From CAVQCX01 sp963711095 (GTDB lineage: Bacteria; Pseudomonadota; Gammaproteobacteria; Chromatiales; Chromatiaceae), in NCBI GenBank assembly GCA_963711095.1, contig CAVQCX010000010.1:124001-188000 (forward strand): a stretch of DNA of 64,000 nucleotides, given 5' to 3'. Shown here piece after piece: positions 9,175 through 17,705 of this stretch (within the stretch, counting starts at the first letter, position 1; every line of letters starts with the position of its first letter). The notes under the pieces were generated by a model. It saw only the letters and a list, made by a program, of their open reading frames with translations. It was not told the DNA's origin and searched no databases. The position numbers and the translations under genes are program-made.

Positions 9175-11388
9175 ATGGCTGACCAGCCGGTGCTGCGCGT
9201 TGCGGTGTGTGCACCCCTGCCGCGCCTGTTCGACTACCTGCCGCCCAGCGCGGCGGACCCGCGATGGCTGCACCCGGGGGTGCGCCTTCGCGTCCCTTTC
9301 GGTCGCGGCAGCCGGATCGGCATCCTGGTCGAGACCGGCGGCTCCAGCCGGGTGCCGGCCTCGCAGCTCAAGCGCGCCGAGGCGTTGCTGGATAGGGCAC
9401 CGCTGTTCGATGCGGAGCATTTGTCCTTTCTGCTCTGGGCGGCCGATTATTACCAGCATCCCATCGGGGAGGTGCTAGCCGGCGCCCTGCCGGTCCGGCT
9501 GCGCCAGGGCCGTTCGGTGCCGGAGATAGAGCTTGCGGGCTGGCGGCTGACCGAGCGAGGTCGCCAGGTCGACCGGGACGCGCTGCGCCGCGCCCCTCGC
9601 CAGGCCCAACTGCTCGGACTTCTGGCTGCCGCCCCCTGCGGTCTGGATGGCCGCTCGCTGGCCCCATCCGCCCGAGACTACCGTGCCCCGCTCAGCGTCC
9701 TGCAGAAAAAGGGCTGGGTGGAGCCGTGCCGAATCGCGCCGAGTGTAGCAGCCGTGGTTACCGGGCCCCTGAGCGAGGCTCCGCCCCTCGGCCCGGCGCA
9801 GCGCAGCGCCGTCGAAGCGGTCGCGGGGGCCCTCGGCCATTACGGCTGTTTCCTGCTCGAGGGGGTCACCGGCAGCGGCAAGACCGAGGTCTACCTGAGG
9901 CTGGTGGAGCAGGTGCTGGAGCAGGGCCGGCGTGCCCTGGTGTTGGTGCCCGAGATCGGTCTTACGCCCCAGCTGGTGCGACGATTTCGCCGTCGGATCG
10001 CGCGGCCGATGGCGCTTCTGCACTCGGGGCTGTCCGAGGGGGAGCGGGCCCGCGCCTGGGTCGAGGCCCAGCAGGGGCGCGCCGACCTGATCGTCGGAAC
10101 CCGCTCGGCAGTGCTCACCCCTTTGCCCGGGCTCGGGCTGGTCATCGTCGACGAAGAGCACGACTTGTCGTTCAAGCAGCAGGAGGGGTTTCGCTACTCC
10201 GCCCGGGATCTCGCCGTGAGCCGGGCAAGGCGCGCCCGCTGCCCGGTGTTGCTGGGCTCTGCGACCCCCTCGCTGGAGAGCCTGCGCAATGCTCGCACGG
10301 GCCGTTACCACCACCTGTCGCTGCCGGAGCGCGCCGGTCTTGCGGTACCGCCCCAGCTGGATCTGATCGACATCCGCTCGGCGCGCCTCGATGCCGGAAT
10401 GTCGCCTGTGCTGATCCGTTTGGTCGGCGAGGAGCTGGCGCGCGGCGGTCAGGTGCTGCTGTTCCTCAACCGGCGAGGCTATGCCCCAGTACTGACCTGT
10501 CACGCTTGTGGCTGGGTGGCGGAGTGTCGACGCTGCGACGCGCGCATGACCCTGCACATGGCCACCCGGATGCTATGGTGCCATCATTGTGGCGCTCAGC
10601 GTGATATCGCGCGCCACTGCCCCGAGTGCCGCGGGCAGGATCTGCGTGCCCTGGGGCAGGGCACCGAGCGCCTGGAGGAGGCGCTCGCGGCACTCTTCCC
10701 GGCCGCCGCCCTGGTGCGCATCGACCGCGACAGCACCCGGCGCAAGGGTCGCCTGGAGACGCTGCTGTCGGAGATTCGCGAAGGCCGCCATAGCTTGCTG
10801 CTGGGTACTCAGATGCTGGCCAAGGGCCACCATTTCCCGGGCGTGACCCTGGTGGGGGTGCTGGACGTCGACCAGGGCCTGATGGGTGCGGACTACCGGG
10901 CTACAGAGCGCATGGCCCAGCTCATCGTCCAGGTTGCCGGGCGCGCCGGGCGCGCCGAGCGGGCCGGGCGGGTGCTGATCCAGACTCGCCACCCGGACCA
11001 CCCCCTGTTGCAGACCCTGGTGGGCGCCGGCTATGGAGCCTTTGCCAAGCGTGCCCTGGCCGAGCGAGAGGCCGCGCGCTTGCCACCTTTCAGCTACCAG
11101 GCCTTGCTGCGCGCCGAAGCGCCGCGCTCACAGGCGCCGTCCGCCTTCTTGGAGCAGGCCGGTGCCCTGGCGCATGACCTGGGGGGCGACCGCGTCGAGA
11201 TCTGGGGGCCGGTTCCGGCCCCGATGGAGCGGCGGGCGGGCCGATTTCGGGCGCATCTGCTGGTGCAATGCATGCGCCGTCCGGCGCTCCAACGGCTGCT
11301 TGCGCAATGGATGCCGCGGTTGCCCGAGCTGGAGACGGCACGCGCCGTGCGCTGGTCGCTCGACGTGGATCCCCAGGAGCTGTTCTAA
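9175..11388 (+). CDS. priA: Primosomal replication protein N' (helicase)
   Basis: The 737-residue replication-restart helicase recognises stalled forks and reloads DnaB. The N-terminal DNA-binding domain is followed by Walker A GVTGSGKTEVYL near residue 229, DEEH box VIVDEEHD near 325, and the zinc-binding cysteine set CHACGWVAECRRCDA plus CHHCG and HCPEC near 441-486. Later motifs LGTQMLAKGHHFPGVTLVG and QVAGRAGRAERAG complete the SF2 helicase. The ATG at 9175 follows AGGGAG by five bases. Length and domain order are normal. Confidence 0.97.
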   Translation: MADQPVLRVAVCAPLPRLFDYLPPSAADPRWLHPGVRLRVPFGRGSRIGILVETGGSSRVPASQLKRAEALLDRAPLFDAEHLSFLLWAADYYQHPIGEVLAGALPVRLRQGRSVPEIELAGWRLTERGRQVDRDALRRAPRQAQLLGLLAAAPCGLDGRSLAPSARDYRAPLSVLQKKGWVEPCRIAPSVAAVVTGPLSEAPPLGPAQRSAVEAVAGALGHYGCFLLEGVTGSGKTEVYLRLVEQVLEQGRRALVLVPEIGLTPQLVRRFRRRIARPMALLHSGLSEGERARAWVEAQQGRADLIVGTRSAVLTPLPGLGLVIVDEEHDLSFKQQEGFRYSARDLAVSRARRARCPVLLGSATPSLESLRNARTGRYHHLSLPERAGLAVPPQLDLIDIRSARLDAGMSPVLIRLVGEELARGGQVLLFLNRRGYAPVLTCHACGWVAECRRCDARMTLHMATRMLWCHHCGAQRDIARHCPECRGQDLRALGQGTERLEEALAALFPAAALVRIDRDSTRRKGRLETLLSEIREGRHSLLLGTQMLAKGHHFPGVTLVGVLDVDQGLMGADYRATERMAQLIVQVAGRAGRAERAGRVLIQTRHPDHPLLQTLVGAGYGAFAKRALAEREAARLPPFSYQALLRAEAPRSQAPSAFLEQAGALAHDLGGDRVEIWGPVPAPMERRAGRFRAHLLVQCMRRPALQRLLAQWMPRLPELETARAVRWSLDVDPQELF

Positions 11389-11431
11389 GCCCCGTCGATC
11401 ACCGCGGCGCACGGCGCAAACCGGGCGAGGT

Positions 11432-11456
11432 CCCCGGCCGGGCTGCCTGGCCGGGG
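11432..11456. repeat. GC-rich hairpin between priA and argS
   Basis: CCCCGGCC and GGCCGGGG flank a 9-nt loop, 43 bases after the priA stop. No T-run follows, so termination is possible but unproven. Confidence 0.4.
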
Positions 11457-11656
11457 ATGGCCTTTTCCTGGTATTCTTGCGGCCCCTTCGAGCGCTGTCC
11501 CGGTGCGGTTGCAGGGCGCGGACCGGGGCTCGTGCCGCCCCTCCGACGCGGCTCGGGGCCCGTCGGTCGGGTCTTGCCGCTCTCGATCGGCAGGCTTTGG
11601 CGGAGCGTGCGCGCCAGGGAGCCGCGCATTGGAGCCAAGAGCCCGCAGGACCTGTC

Positions 11657-13417
11657 ATGAGATCGCTCGTTCAACAGCTGGTTAGAAACGCGCTGGAGCG
11701 CCTGGCCGCCCAGGGGGTGCTTCCGCCCGAGGCGCTGTCCGTCCCTGTCATAGAGCGGGCCCGCGACCAGCGGCATGGCGATTTTGCTACCAACGTGGCG
11801 CTGGTGCTTGCCAAGCCGGCAGGGCTGCGCCCGCGCGAGCTGGCCGAACGCCTCGTGGCGGCGCTGCCGCCGTCGGAGCGGATCGCCCGAGTGGAGATCG
11901 CCGGACCGGGATTCATCAACTTTACGCTGGCGCCCCTGGCCTACCATGCCCTGGTGCCCCGGATTCTCGAGGCGGGTCACCGCTTCGGGCGCAGCCGCCT
12001 GGGCGCCGGCCGACGCGTCCAGGTGGAGTTTGTCTCCGCTAATCCGACCGGTCCCCTGCACGTGGGGCACGGTCGCGGGGCCGCCTACGGGGCCGTGGTC
12101 GCCGATCTGTTGCAGGCGCTGGGCTTCGACGTGCATCGGGAGTACTACGTCAACGACGCCGGGCGCCAGATGGATATACTGGCGACCAGCGTCTGGCTGC
12201 GCTACCTGGAGCTGTGCGGAGAGGAGCTGGCGTTTCCGGCCAACGGCTACAAGGGCGACTACGTATGGGACATCGCGGCTACGCTGCACCGGGAGCATGC
12301 GGATGCCTACCGCCAGAGCGCGGAGACGGTGGCGTTGGGACTCCCCGCCGACGAGCCCGACGGGGGCGACAAGGAGATCCACATCGACGCCCTGATCTCC
12401 CAGGCCAAGGCGTTGCTCGGCGATAACCGCTACCGCTATGTCTTCGAGCTCGGCCTCAACACGATCCTGGACGACATCCGGGACGACCTCGAGCTGTTTG
12501 GCATAGTCTACGATCAGTGGTTTTCGGAGCGCTCGCTGATCGAGAGCGGTGCCGTGAGCCGGGCCATCGAACGGCTGCGGGGCGCAGACGCGCTCTATGA
12601 GCATGAGGGCGCGATCTGGTTTCGCTCCAGTGCTTACGGCGACGAGAAGGACCGCGTGGTGGTGCGCGAGAACGGCCAGGCTACCTATTTCGCCTCGGAT
12701 ATCGCCTATCACATGGAAAAGCTGGAGCGCGGCTTTGACCGGGTCATCGACATTTGGGGAGCGGACCACCACGGCTATGTGCCCAGGGTCAAGGCTGCGC
12801 TACAGGCGCTCGGCGACGATGCGTCGAAGCTCGATGTGCTGCTGGTACAGTTCGCCGTCCTCTACCGCGATGGCCAAAAGGTCCAGATGTCGACCCGCTC
12901 CGGTGAATTCGTGACCCTGCGCCAGCTGCGCAAGGAGGTTGGGCGCGACGCCGCCCGGTTCTTCTATGTGATGCGCAAGTGCGAGCAGCACCTGGACTTC
13001 GACCTGGATCTGGCGAAGTCGCAGAGCAGCGACAATCCGGTTTATTACGTGCAGTACGCCCATGCCCGGGTCTGCAGCGTACTTCGCCAGGCGGCCGAGC
13101 GGGGCATGGCGGTGGAGCCCTCGCCCGGCGAGACGGGCCTGGAGCTGCTCCAGGCCGAGCACGAGACCGCCCTGCTGAGGACCCTGTCGCGTTATCCGGA
13201 GGTCGTCGAGCTGGCGGCGCTGCACCAAGAGCCTCACCAGCTCGTGCATTTCCTGCGGGAGCTCGCCAACGACTTCCACACCTACTACAACGCGCAGCAG
13301 TTCCTGGTGGACGATGCGGCCTTGCGCGACGCACGCCTGAAGCTGATCCTCGCTGTGCGCCAGGTGTTGCGTAACGGGCTTGGTCTGCTCGGGGTCTCGG
13401 CGCCGGAGGCCATGTAG
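11657..13417 (+). CDS. argS: Arginyl-tRNA synthetase
   Basis: Class I aminoacyl-tRNA synthetase, 586 residues, charging tRNA-Arg. The N-terminal Arg-S domain is followed by the HIGH-type motif SANPTGPLHVGHGRG near residue 127 and FVSANPTGP-type context, YYVNDAGRQMD, and QMSTRSG near 410 in the KMSKS position (a relaxed form normal for ArgRS). The C-terminal DALR anticodon-binding domain ends LLGVSAPEAM. The open frame extends far upstream because of GC bias, but homology to ArgRS begins at MRSLVQQL (11657). Confidence 0.96.
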   Translation: MRSLVQQLVRNALERLAAQGVLPPEALSVPVIERARDQRHGDFATNVALVLAKPAGLRPRELAERLVAALPPSERIARVEIAGPGFINFTLAPLAYHALVPRILEAGHRFGRSRLGAGRRVQVEFVSANPTGPLHVGHGRGAAYGAVVADLLQALGFDVHREYYVNDAGRQMDILATSVWLRYLELCGEELAFPANGYKGDYVWDIAATLHREHADAYRQSAETVALGLPADEPDGGDKEIHIDALISQAKALLGDNRYRYVFELGLNTILDDIRDDLELFGIVYDQWFSERSLIESGAVSRAIERLRGADALYEHEGAIWFRSSAYGDEKDRVVVRENGQATYFASDIAYHMEKLERGFDRVIDIWGADHHGYVPRVKAALQALGDDASKLDVLLVQFAVLYRDGQKVQMSTRSGEFVTLRQLRKEVGRDAARFFYVMRKCEQHLDFDLDLAKSQSSDNPVYYVQYAHARVCSVLRQAAERGMAVEPSPGETGLELLQAEHETALLRTLSRYPEVVELAALHQEPHQLVHFLRELANDFHTYYNAQQFLVDDAALRDARLKLILAVRQVLRNGLGLLGVSAPEAM

Positions 13418-13419
13418 CC

Positions 13420-14034
13420 ATGTCCAGGGACTACAAGAGCCGCGCCACTTCCACGCAGCGTCGCGCCACGCCGGGCTGGGTGCTGTTTGCCGCCGGTCTG
13501 CTTGTCGGACTGTTTGGGGCCAGCCTCGCCTGGCTCAAGCAGACGCCTCCCGGGGCCGGGATGCATCAGACGGTGCCTGTGCCCGCCCCGCGCCGGGCAC
13601 CTGAGAATCCCGAGAAGCCCGCGAAGCCGCAGCTTGGGGGACCGACGCCGCGTTTCGACTTCTATAATTTGCTGCCGGCCCAGGAGGTCGTGGTCCCCGA
13701 GGAGGACCTGAGCAAGCCCGAGTCGGCCGCCCCGTCGGTGGCGGCGTCAAGCAGCCCGCGGCCCGGGGTGGTCGCTGCTGCCCGCCCGCCCGCCAAAGCG
13801 GAATCCTATGTGCTGCAGATGGGGGCCTATCGCCGGGGGGCCGACGCCGAACGGCTCAAGGCCAGCTTGGCGTTGCTCGGCGTGGAGGCCCAGGTGCAGC
13901 GGATCAGCATAGACGGCAAGGAGAGCTTCCAGCGGGTGCGCAGCGGGCCCTACACCCGGGCCCAGGTCAACGAGCTGAATGCCCGGCTGAAGGCCAACGG
14001 TGTTCCGGCGATCGTCATCAAGCTCAGCGACTAG
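13420..14034 (+). CDS. FtsN-like SPOR-domain protein
   Basis: A 204-residue bitopic inner-membrane protein: short cytoplasmic tail rich in Arg/Lys, one membrane span at about residues 20-40 (VLFAAGLLVGLFGASLAWL), a Pro/Ala-rich periplasmic linker, and a C-terminal SPOR domain from about residue 127 (SYVLQMGAYRRGADAERL to AIVIKLSD). SPOR domains bind denuded septal peptidoglycan. It starts two bases after argS, the same argS-ftsN-like order seen in many gammaproteobacteria, so a cell-division role is likely. Whether it is the true FtsN cannot be told from sequence alone. Confidence 0.88.
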   Translation: MSRDYKSRATSTQRRATPGWVLFAAGLLVGLFGASLAWLKQTPPGAGMHQTVPVPAPRRAPENPEKPAKPQLGGPTPRFDFYNLLPAQEVVVPEEDLSKPESAAPSVAASSSPRPGVVAAARPPAKAESYVLQMGAYRRGADAERLKASLALLGVEAQVQRISIDGKESFQRVRSGPYTRAQVNELNARLKANGVPAIVIKLSD

Positions 14035-14609
14035 CTCAGATCCGGGCCGACGAGGCTGCGCAAGGGCCCGCGCCTCACTCCGGGGCCCCGCGGGCGCACA
14101 GGCCCAGCACGCGGGACCTTGCGACGGAGGGCAATGCCGGGTCCGGGCCTGCAGTGCAAAGCTCTCCCCGCGTCGGGCTATCGAATAGCCCATGGCCTCG
14201 ATGCGCCGACGGGTCTCCTCGGACCCGTAACGGTAGAAGACCATAAGTAGATTGCATTCAACTGACATACGGTGCGCGAGCCCAAAAGAAAGGCCGCCCG
14301 CAAGGGGCGGCCAATACCTTGGAGGAGAGATGCGATACGGGCCCACCGACGCACCGGCCATACGGACCCGGTCGGCGCTCGGCGGGATCTGACGCCAGAT
14401 CCCCGCATAATGGTCTCAGCATGGAGCATGCCAAGATCGCGAACGAGCTCGCGGTGCCACGAGAGACGGTTGATTCTAAAGGCCTTTCTGCGAGCAGCAG
14501 CTTGGCCGCGCGCCGGCCCGCAATTGCATCGCGCACCGAGATGGGGCGCCGGGGTCAGGTGCCGGGGGACCCATGGGGCCCGTGCCCAGGGTTTCTGCAG
14601 TTGTGCCGG
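14035..14609. other. Gene-free region after the SPOR gene
   Basis: About 575 bases without a convincing gene. A minus-strand open frame around 14110-14260 contains a protein-like patch (MVFYRYGSEETRRRIEAMGY) but has no clear ends or family. An intrinsic terminator for the minus strand lies at 14292-14312. Confidence 0.45.
14283..14312 (-). terminator. Intrinsic terminator reading leftward
   Basis: GGCCGCCC (14292-14299) and GGGCGGCC (14305-14312) form an 8-bp GC stem with a 5-nt loop. On the minus strand the stem is followed by TTTCTTTT. It is oriented to end minus-strand transcripts, probably that of the methyltransferase gene ending about 300 bases to the right. Confidence 0.6.
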
Positions 14610-15323
14610 CTAGCCGGCCGGGCGGCGCAGCAGATCGACCCGCGTGGGATTGAAGAACTGGGCCCCGCCGGGTCGCATGTGCGCCATGAAGGCGCCCTTG
14701 ATCCGGGCGTATAGGGTCTCGTCCACCCGGTACTCGCCGTGGGTGGCCCCGAGGATGCGCTCCTCGAATTCCTCCCAGCTCTCATAGCTCGCGGGGCTCT
14801 CGAAGAAGAGCTCCTCGACGAGCTCGAGCTGGCCGGAGTCCACGCAACGCGCCACCGCCGCGAAGGCCGCCTCGCGCACCCGCTGCTCGTCGTTGAACAG
14901 CCGCAGGATATCGTTGAACGCACCGGCGTAGATCGGCTCCGAGATATAGGCCAGACCGCCGGGGCGGAGCACCCGCCGGATCTCGCCCAGCGCCCGATCC
15001 ATCCGCTCGATTGGCACGTGATGCAGAGACTTGAGCATCACCACGATGTCCACGCTGGCGTCCGGCTCGCCGTTCTCCTCGGCCCCAGCCAGCTTGAATG
15101 TCACGCCGGGCAGGTCGGGGATCCGCAGGTTCTTCCCATGCTGGGCTCGGTCTACCTCGGTGGCGACGACCCGGGCAGCGCCCAGGCGCTCGACCATCAG
15201 CCGCGTGACCAGTGCTCTGCCACAGCCGAGCTCCAGCACGTCGGCCCCTTGCATGGGCAGCAGCTGTTGCATGATCTCCAGCTCTACTTGACGCGGGTAG
15301 CCGCGGGTGTCTTGAATGTCCAT
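14610..15323 (-). CDS. Class I SAM-dependent methyltransferase
   Basis: A 237-residue protein with the Rossmann SAM-binding motif ADVLELGCGRALVTRLM near residue 27, an acidic VVATEVD strand, SVDIVVMLKSLHHVP as motif II and RVLRPGGLAYISEP as motif III. It belongs to the broad Methyltransf_11/25 group; the substrate is unknown. The ATG at 15323 has GGAG eight bases upstream; the longer open frame beyond it is not protein-like. It is divergent from the next gene. Confidence 0.85.
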   Translation of the reverse strand: MDIQDTRGYPRQVELEIMQQLLPMQGADVLELGCGRALVTRLMVERLGAARVVATEVDRAQHGKNLRIPDLPGVTFKLAGAEENGEPDASVDIVVMLKSLHHVPIERMDRALGEIRRVLRPGGLAYISEPIYAGAFNDILRLFNDEQRVREAAFAAVARCVDSGQLELVEELFFESPASYESWEEFEERILGATHGEYRVDETLYARIKGAFMAHMRPGGAQFFNPTRVDLLRRPAG

Positions 15324-15587
15324 CACGGGATCTCCCAGGCCGAGTCCGGTGCCCATTGTACGAGCCCTGCCCGGGGCGCGTGAGGGGCGGTCAATGACCT
15401 GCGAGGCGCGCGGGCGTACCATTTGAGAGCGCCGGCCAGCTACGTCCGGGCTGGAGCGGGGCACACCCGACAGGCTGAGGCGGCGTGCGGGGCGCTGACC
15501 TATGCCCGGGCCGAGGCGCCGGAGACGGCCATTTGCAGGCAAACGCTCGGGACAGTTCCGTCGACAGCACAGTTTGAGGCCCAGCCC

Positions 15588-16307
15588 ATGACGCCCGCCC
15601 AGGGCTCCATCCTCGCCGTCGCATGGCTGGCTTATTTCGCCGCGCATTCGGCGCTCGCATCGCTAGGCGTCAAGCACTGGGTCGACCGCCGCTCGCCGCG
15701 GCTGCTTCCGGCGTACCGGCTGGTCTTCAATGGCCTGGCCCTCGCGCTGTTGGTCGCGCCTTTGACCCTGCTGGTGCGTTTTCGCGGCGAGGCGCTCTGG
15801 CAGTGGACGGGCAGCGCCCGTTGGATCGCCGAGGGGGCGGCTGTGCTCGCGCTGGCCGGCTTTGTCTGGTCCCTGCGCTACTATGATGGATTGGAATTCC
15901 TGGGCCTGAGGCAATGGCGGGCCCGGGCCGCGGCGGTGGAGGATCAGGAGGTGTTTCGGATCTCGCCGCTGCATCGATTTGTGCGCCATCCCTGGTACAG
16001 CCTGGGGCTGGTGCTGATCTGGACGCGCAGCATGGATGCGGCACTGCTCGTCTCCGCCGTAGCAATCACCGGGTACTTCGCCCTGGGGTTGCGGCTGGAG
16101 GAGCGCAAGCTGTTGGTCTACCACGGCCGAGCCTATGCCGATTACCGCCGACAGGTGCCCGCGCTGATTCCCCTGCCCTGGCGGTTCCTGACCCGTGAGA
16201 GGGCGGCGGAGCTGGTGCGCCGTGCCAGGGCCGTGCCCCGCAGCGCCGGCCCCGCCATCCCTGGCGAGGCGCGCTCAGAGCTCCGGGGCGACGCCCCTCA
16301 ATCGTAA
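15588..16307 (+). CDS. Isoprenylcysteine methyltransferase-like membrane protein
   Basis: A 239-residue multi-pass membrane protein. Membrane spans lie around residues 5-25, 43-65, 78-100 and 145-170. The conserved C-terminal motif GLRLEERKLLVYHGRAYADY with the preceding RFVRHPWYSLGLVL is diagnostic of the PEMT/ICMT-like methyltransferases (including NnrU-type and methanethiol methyltransferase relatives). The substrate is unknown. Its stop overlaps the end of the convergent repeat-rich gene by 10 bases. Confidence 0.82.
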   Translation: MTPAQGSILAVAWLAYFAAHSALASLGVKHWVDRRSPRLLPAYRLVFNGLALALLVAPLTLLVRFRGEALWQWTGSARWIAEGAAVLALAGFVWSLRYYDGLEFLGLRQWRARAAAVEDQEVFRISPLHRFVRHPWYSLGLVLIWTRSMDAALLVSAVAITGYFALGLRLEERKLLVYHGRAYADYRRQVPALIPLPWRFLTRERAAELVRRARAVPRSAGPAIPGEARSELRGDAPQS

Positions 16308-17569
16308 GGGTAGGGACTCCAGGGGCCGCTGTCGTAGGGCCCCCATCCGAAGTAGCGCTCCTGCGGATAGCCATAGCCTGGCGCGGCGGGCCAGGCGCCT
16401 CGCTCGGGCCCGTAAGGCATGCCCCACTGCTCAGGCTCCGTGTATCCGGGCCAGGGCATGCGAGACAGGCTCTCGCTAAAGGCGTCCCGCTGCTCTTGAA
16501 TCTGGGCCGCGCGCTGCTCGGCCGTCATGTCCCAGGGCGGGGTCTCCGGCAGCTCAATCCCGGCGGCCTTGGCCACCTCGCGCAGACGCTGGTAATGCGC
16601 CTCGCGATAGCGCCGGCGCTGCTCCGGGGTCATGGTCTGCAGCCGCCGATGCAGGGCGGTCCAGTCGTCTCCCGGCGCAGCCCCGAGAGCCGGCGGCGGA
16701 GGCGGGGGCTCGGGCATGGCGGGCGGCGGGGGCATGCCCGGCAGCTGGGGGGTCAGCTCCTCCATGCGCTTTTCGATCTTCTCGTGCTGCGCCCGCTGGT
16801 ACGCGTGGCGCTCCCCGGGGGGCAGGGACTTCAGGGTCTTCACGTAGTCCCGGTACTCACCCTCGGTCATCGTCGGTTTGCGCTTGCGCGAGGGGTCCTT
16901 CCAGGGAGGGGTCTCGGGCAGCGCCATACCGAGCTCGCGGGCGCGCTGGCGCAGCGCCGCGTACTGCTCGTCGCGGAACGCGTCGCGCTCCTCCTCCGAC
17001 ATGCCGCGCATGGTGTTCCGGTACGCCGTCTGCTCCGCCGGCGTCATGAGTATGTTGCCGGGTGCCCGATGGGGCGCGGGCGCCAACCGGGCCGGCATGG
17101 CCATGGGGGGCGCGGGCGGTGCGCCTGCGTCAGGGACCGGCGGTGCGGCAGCTTCAGAGGCTGGAGGTGCGGCAGCTTCAGAGGCTGGAGGTGCGGCCGC
17201 TTCGGGGGCCGGTGGGGCGCTCGCTTCAGGGGCCGGCGGTGCGGCCGCTTCGGGGGCCGGTGGGGCGCTCGCTTCAGGGGCCGGCGGTGCGGCCGCTTCG
17301 GGGGCCGGTGGGGCGCTCGCTTCAGGGGCCGGCGGTGCGGCCGCTTCAGGGGCCGGCGGGGCGCTCGCTTCGGGGGCCGGCGGGGCGCTCGCTTCAGGGG
17401 CCGGCGGGGCGCTCGCTTCAGGGGCCGGTGGGGCGCTCGCTTCAGGGGCCGGCGTCGCGACCGCCTCGGCGGTCGCCGTATCGGCGGGCTCGGCGGCGCC
17501 GGCGAGCGCGGCCTGGGCCAGCAATATGCCTCCAATAGAGATTGCAAGGGTGGTCTTTCGTCTCAGCAT
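16298..17569 (-). CDS. Secreted Ala/Pro repeat protein with PETPPW modules
   Basis: A 423-residue exported protein. A signal peptide ends near AQAALAGAAEP. Residues about 40-150 are 14 tandem copies of an eight-residue unit (APEASAPP and variants EAA, SEAA). The remainder has three related Arg/Glu-rich helical modules, each of the form MT..E...YR..., ERxAxxxxQYxxLRxxAxELG; two of them end in LPETPPW. The C-terminus is rich in Pro, Tyr, Trp and Gly. I do not recognise a family. The composition suggests a flexible, wall-spanning or envelope-associated protein. Confidence 0.75.
   Translation of the reverse strand: MLRRKTTLAISIGGILLAQAALAGAAEPADTATAEAVATPAPEASAPPAPEASAPPAPEASAPPAPEASAPPAPEAAAPPAPEASAPPAPEAAAPPAPEASAPPAPEAAAPPAPEASAPPAPEAAAPPASEAAAPPASEAAAPPVPDAGAPPAPPMAMPARLAPAPHRAPGNILMTPAEQTAYRNTMRGMSEEERDAFRDEQYAALRQRARELGMALPETPPWKDPSRKRKPTMTEGEYRDYVKTLKSLPPGERHAYQRAQHEKIEKRMEELTPQLPGMPPPPAMPEPPPPPPALGAAPGDDWTALHRRLQTMTPEQRRRYREAHYQRLREVAKAAGIELPETPPWDMTAEQRAAQIQEQRDAFSESLSRMPWPGYTEPEQWGMPYGPERGAWPAAPGYGYPQERYFGWGPYDSGPWSPYPYD
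17113..17450. repeat. 24-bp minisatellite inside the secreted repeat protein
   Basis: About 14 tandem 24-bp units of the type gcttcaggggccggcggggc, each encoding eight residues. Two main unit types (giving Ser or Ala) alternate in the middle of the array, so a 48-bp higher-order repeat is visible. All length changes by whole units keep the frame open. Confidence 0.85.
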
Positions 17570-17705
17570 GGTGATCGCTCCTCACGGCTTGTTATAAGGC
17601 GACAGGGCGTCGCCCGGTGGTCGGGCCGAGCCGCCGGGAAGGTTACCGCTACCTTATCTCCCGCCCGCTGCTGGCCTACAATGGCGCCTTTCTCAAGGCC
17701 TCAGC

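Noticed and set aside
17113..17450. The 24-bp tandem array as CRISPR or an origin iteron set
   Set aside because: Units are directly adjacent without spacers and code in frame for a protein stalk.
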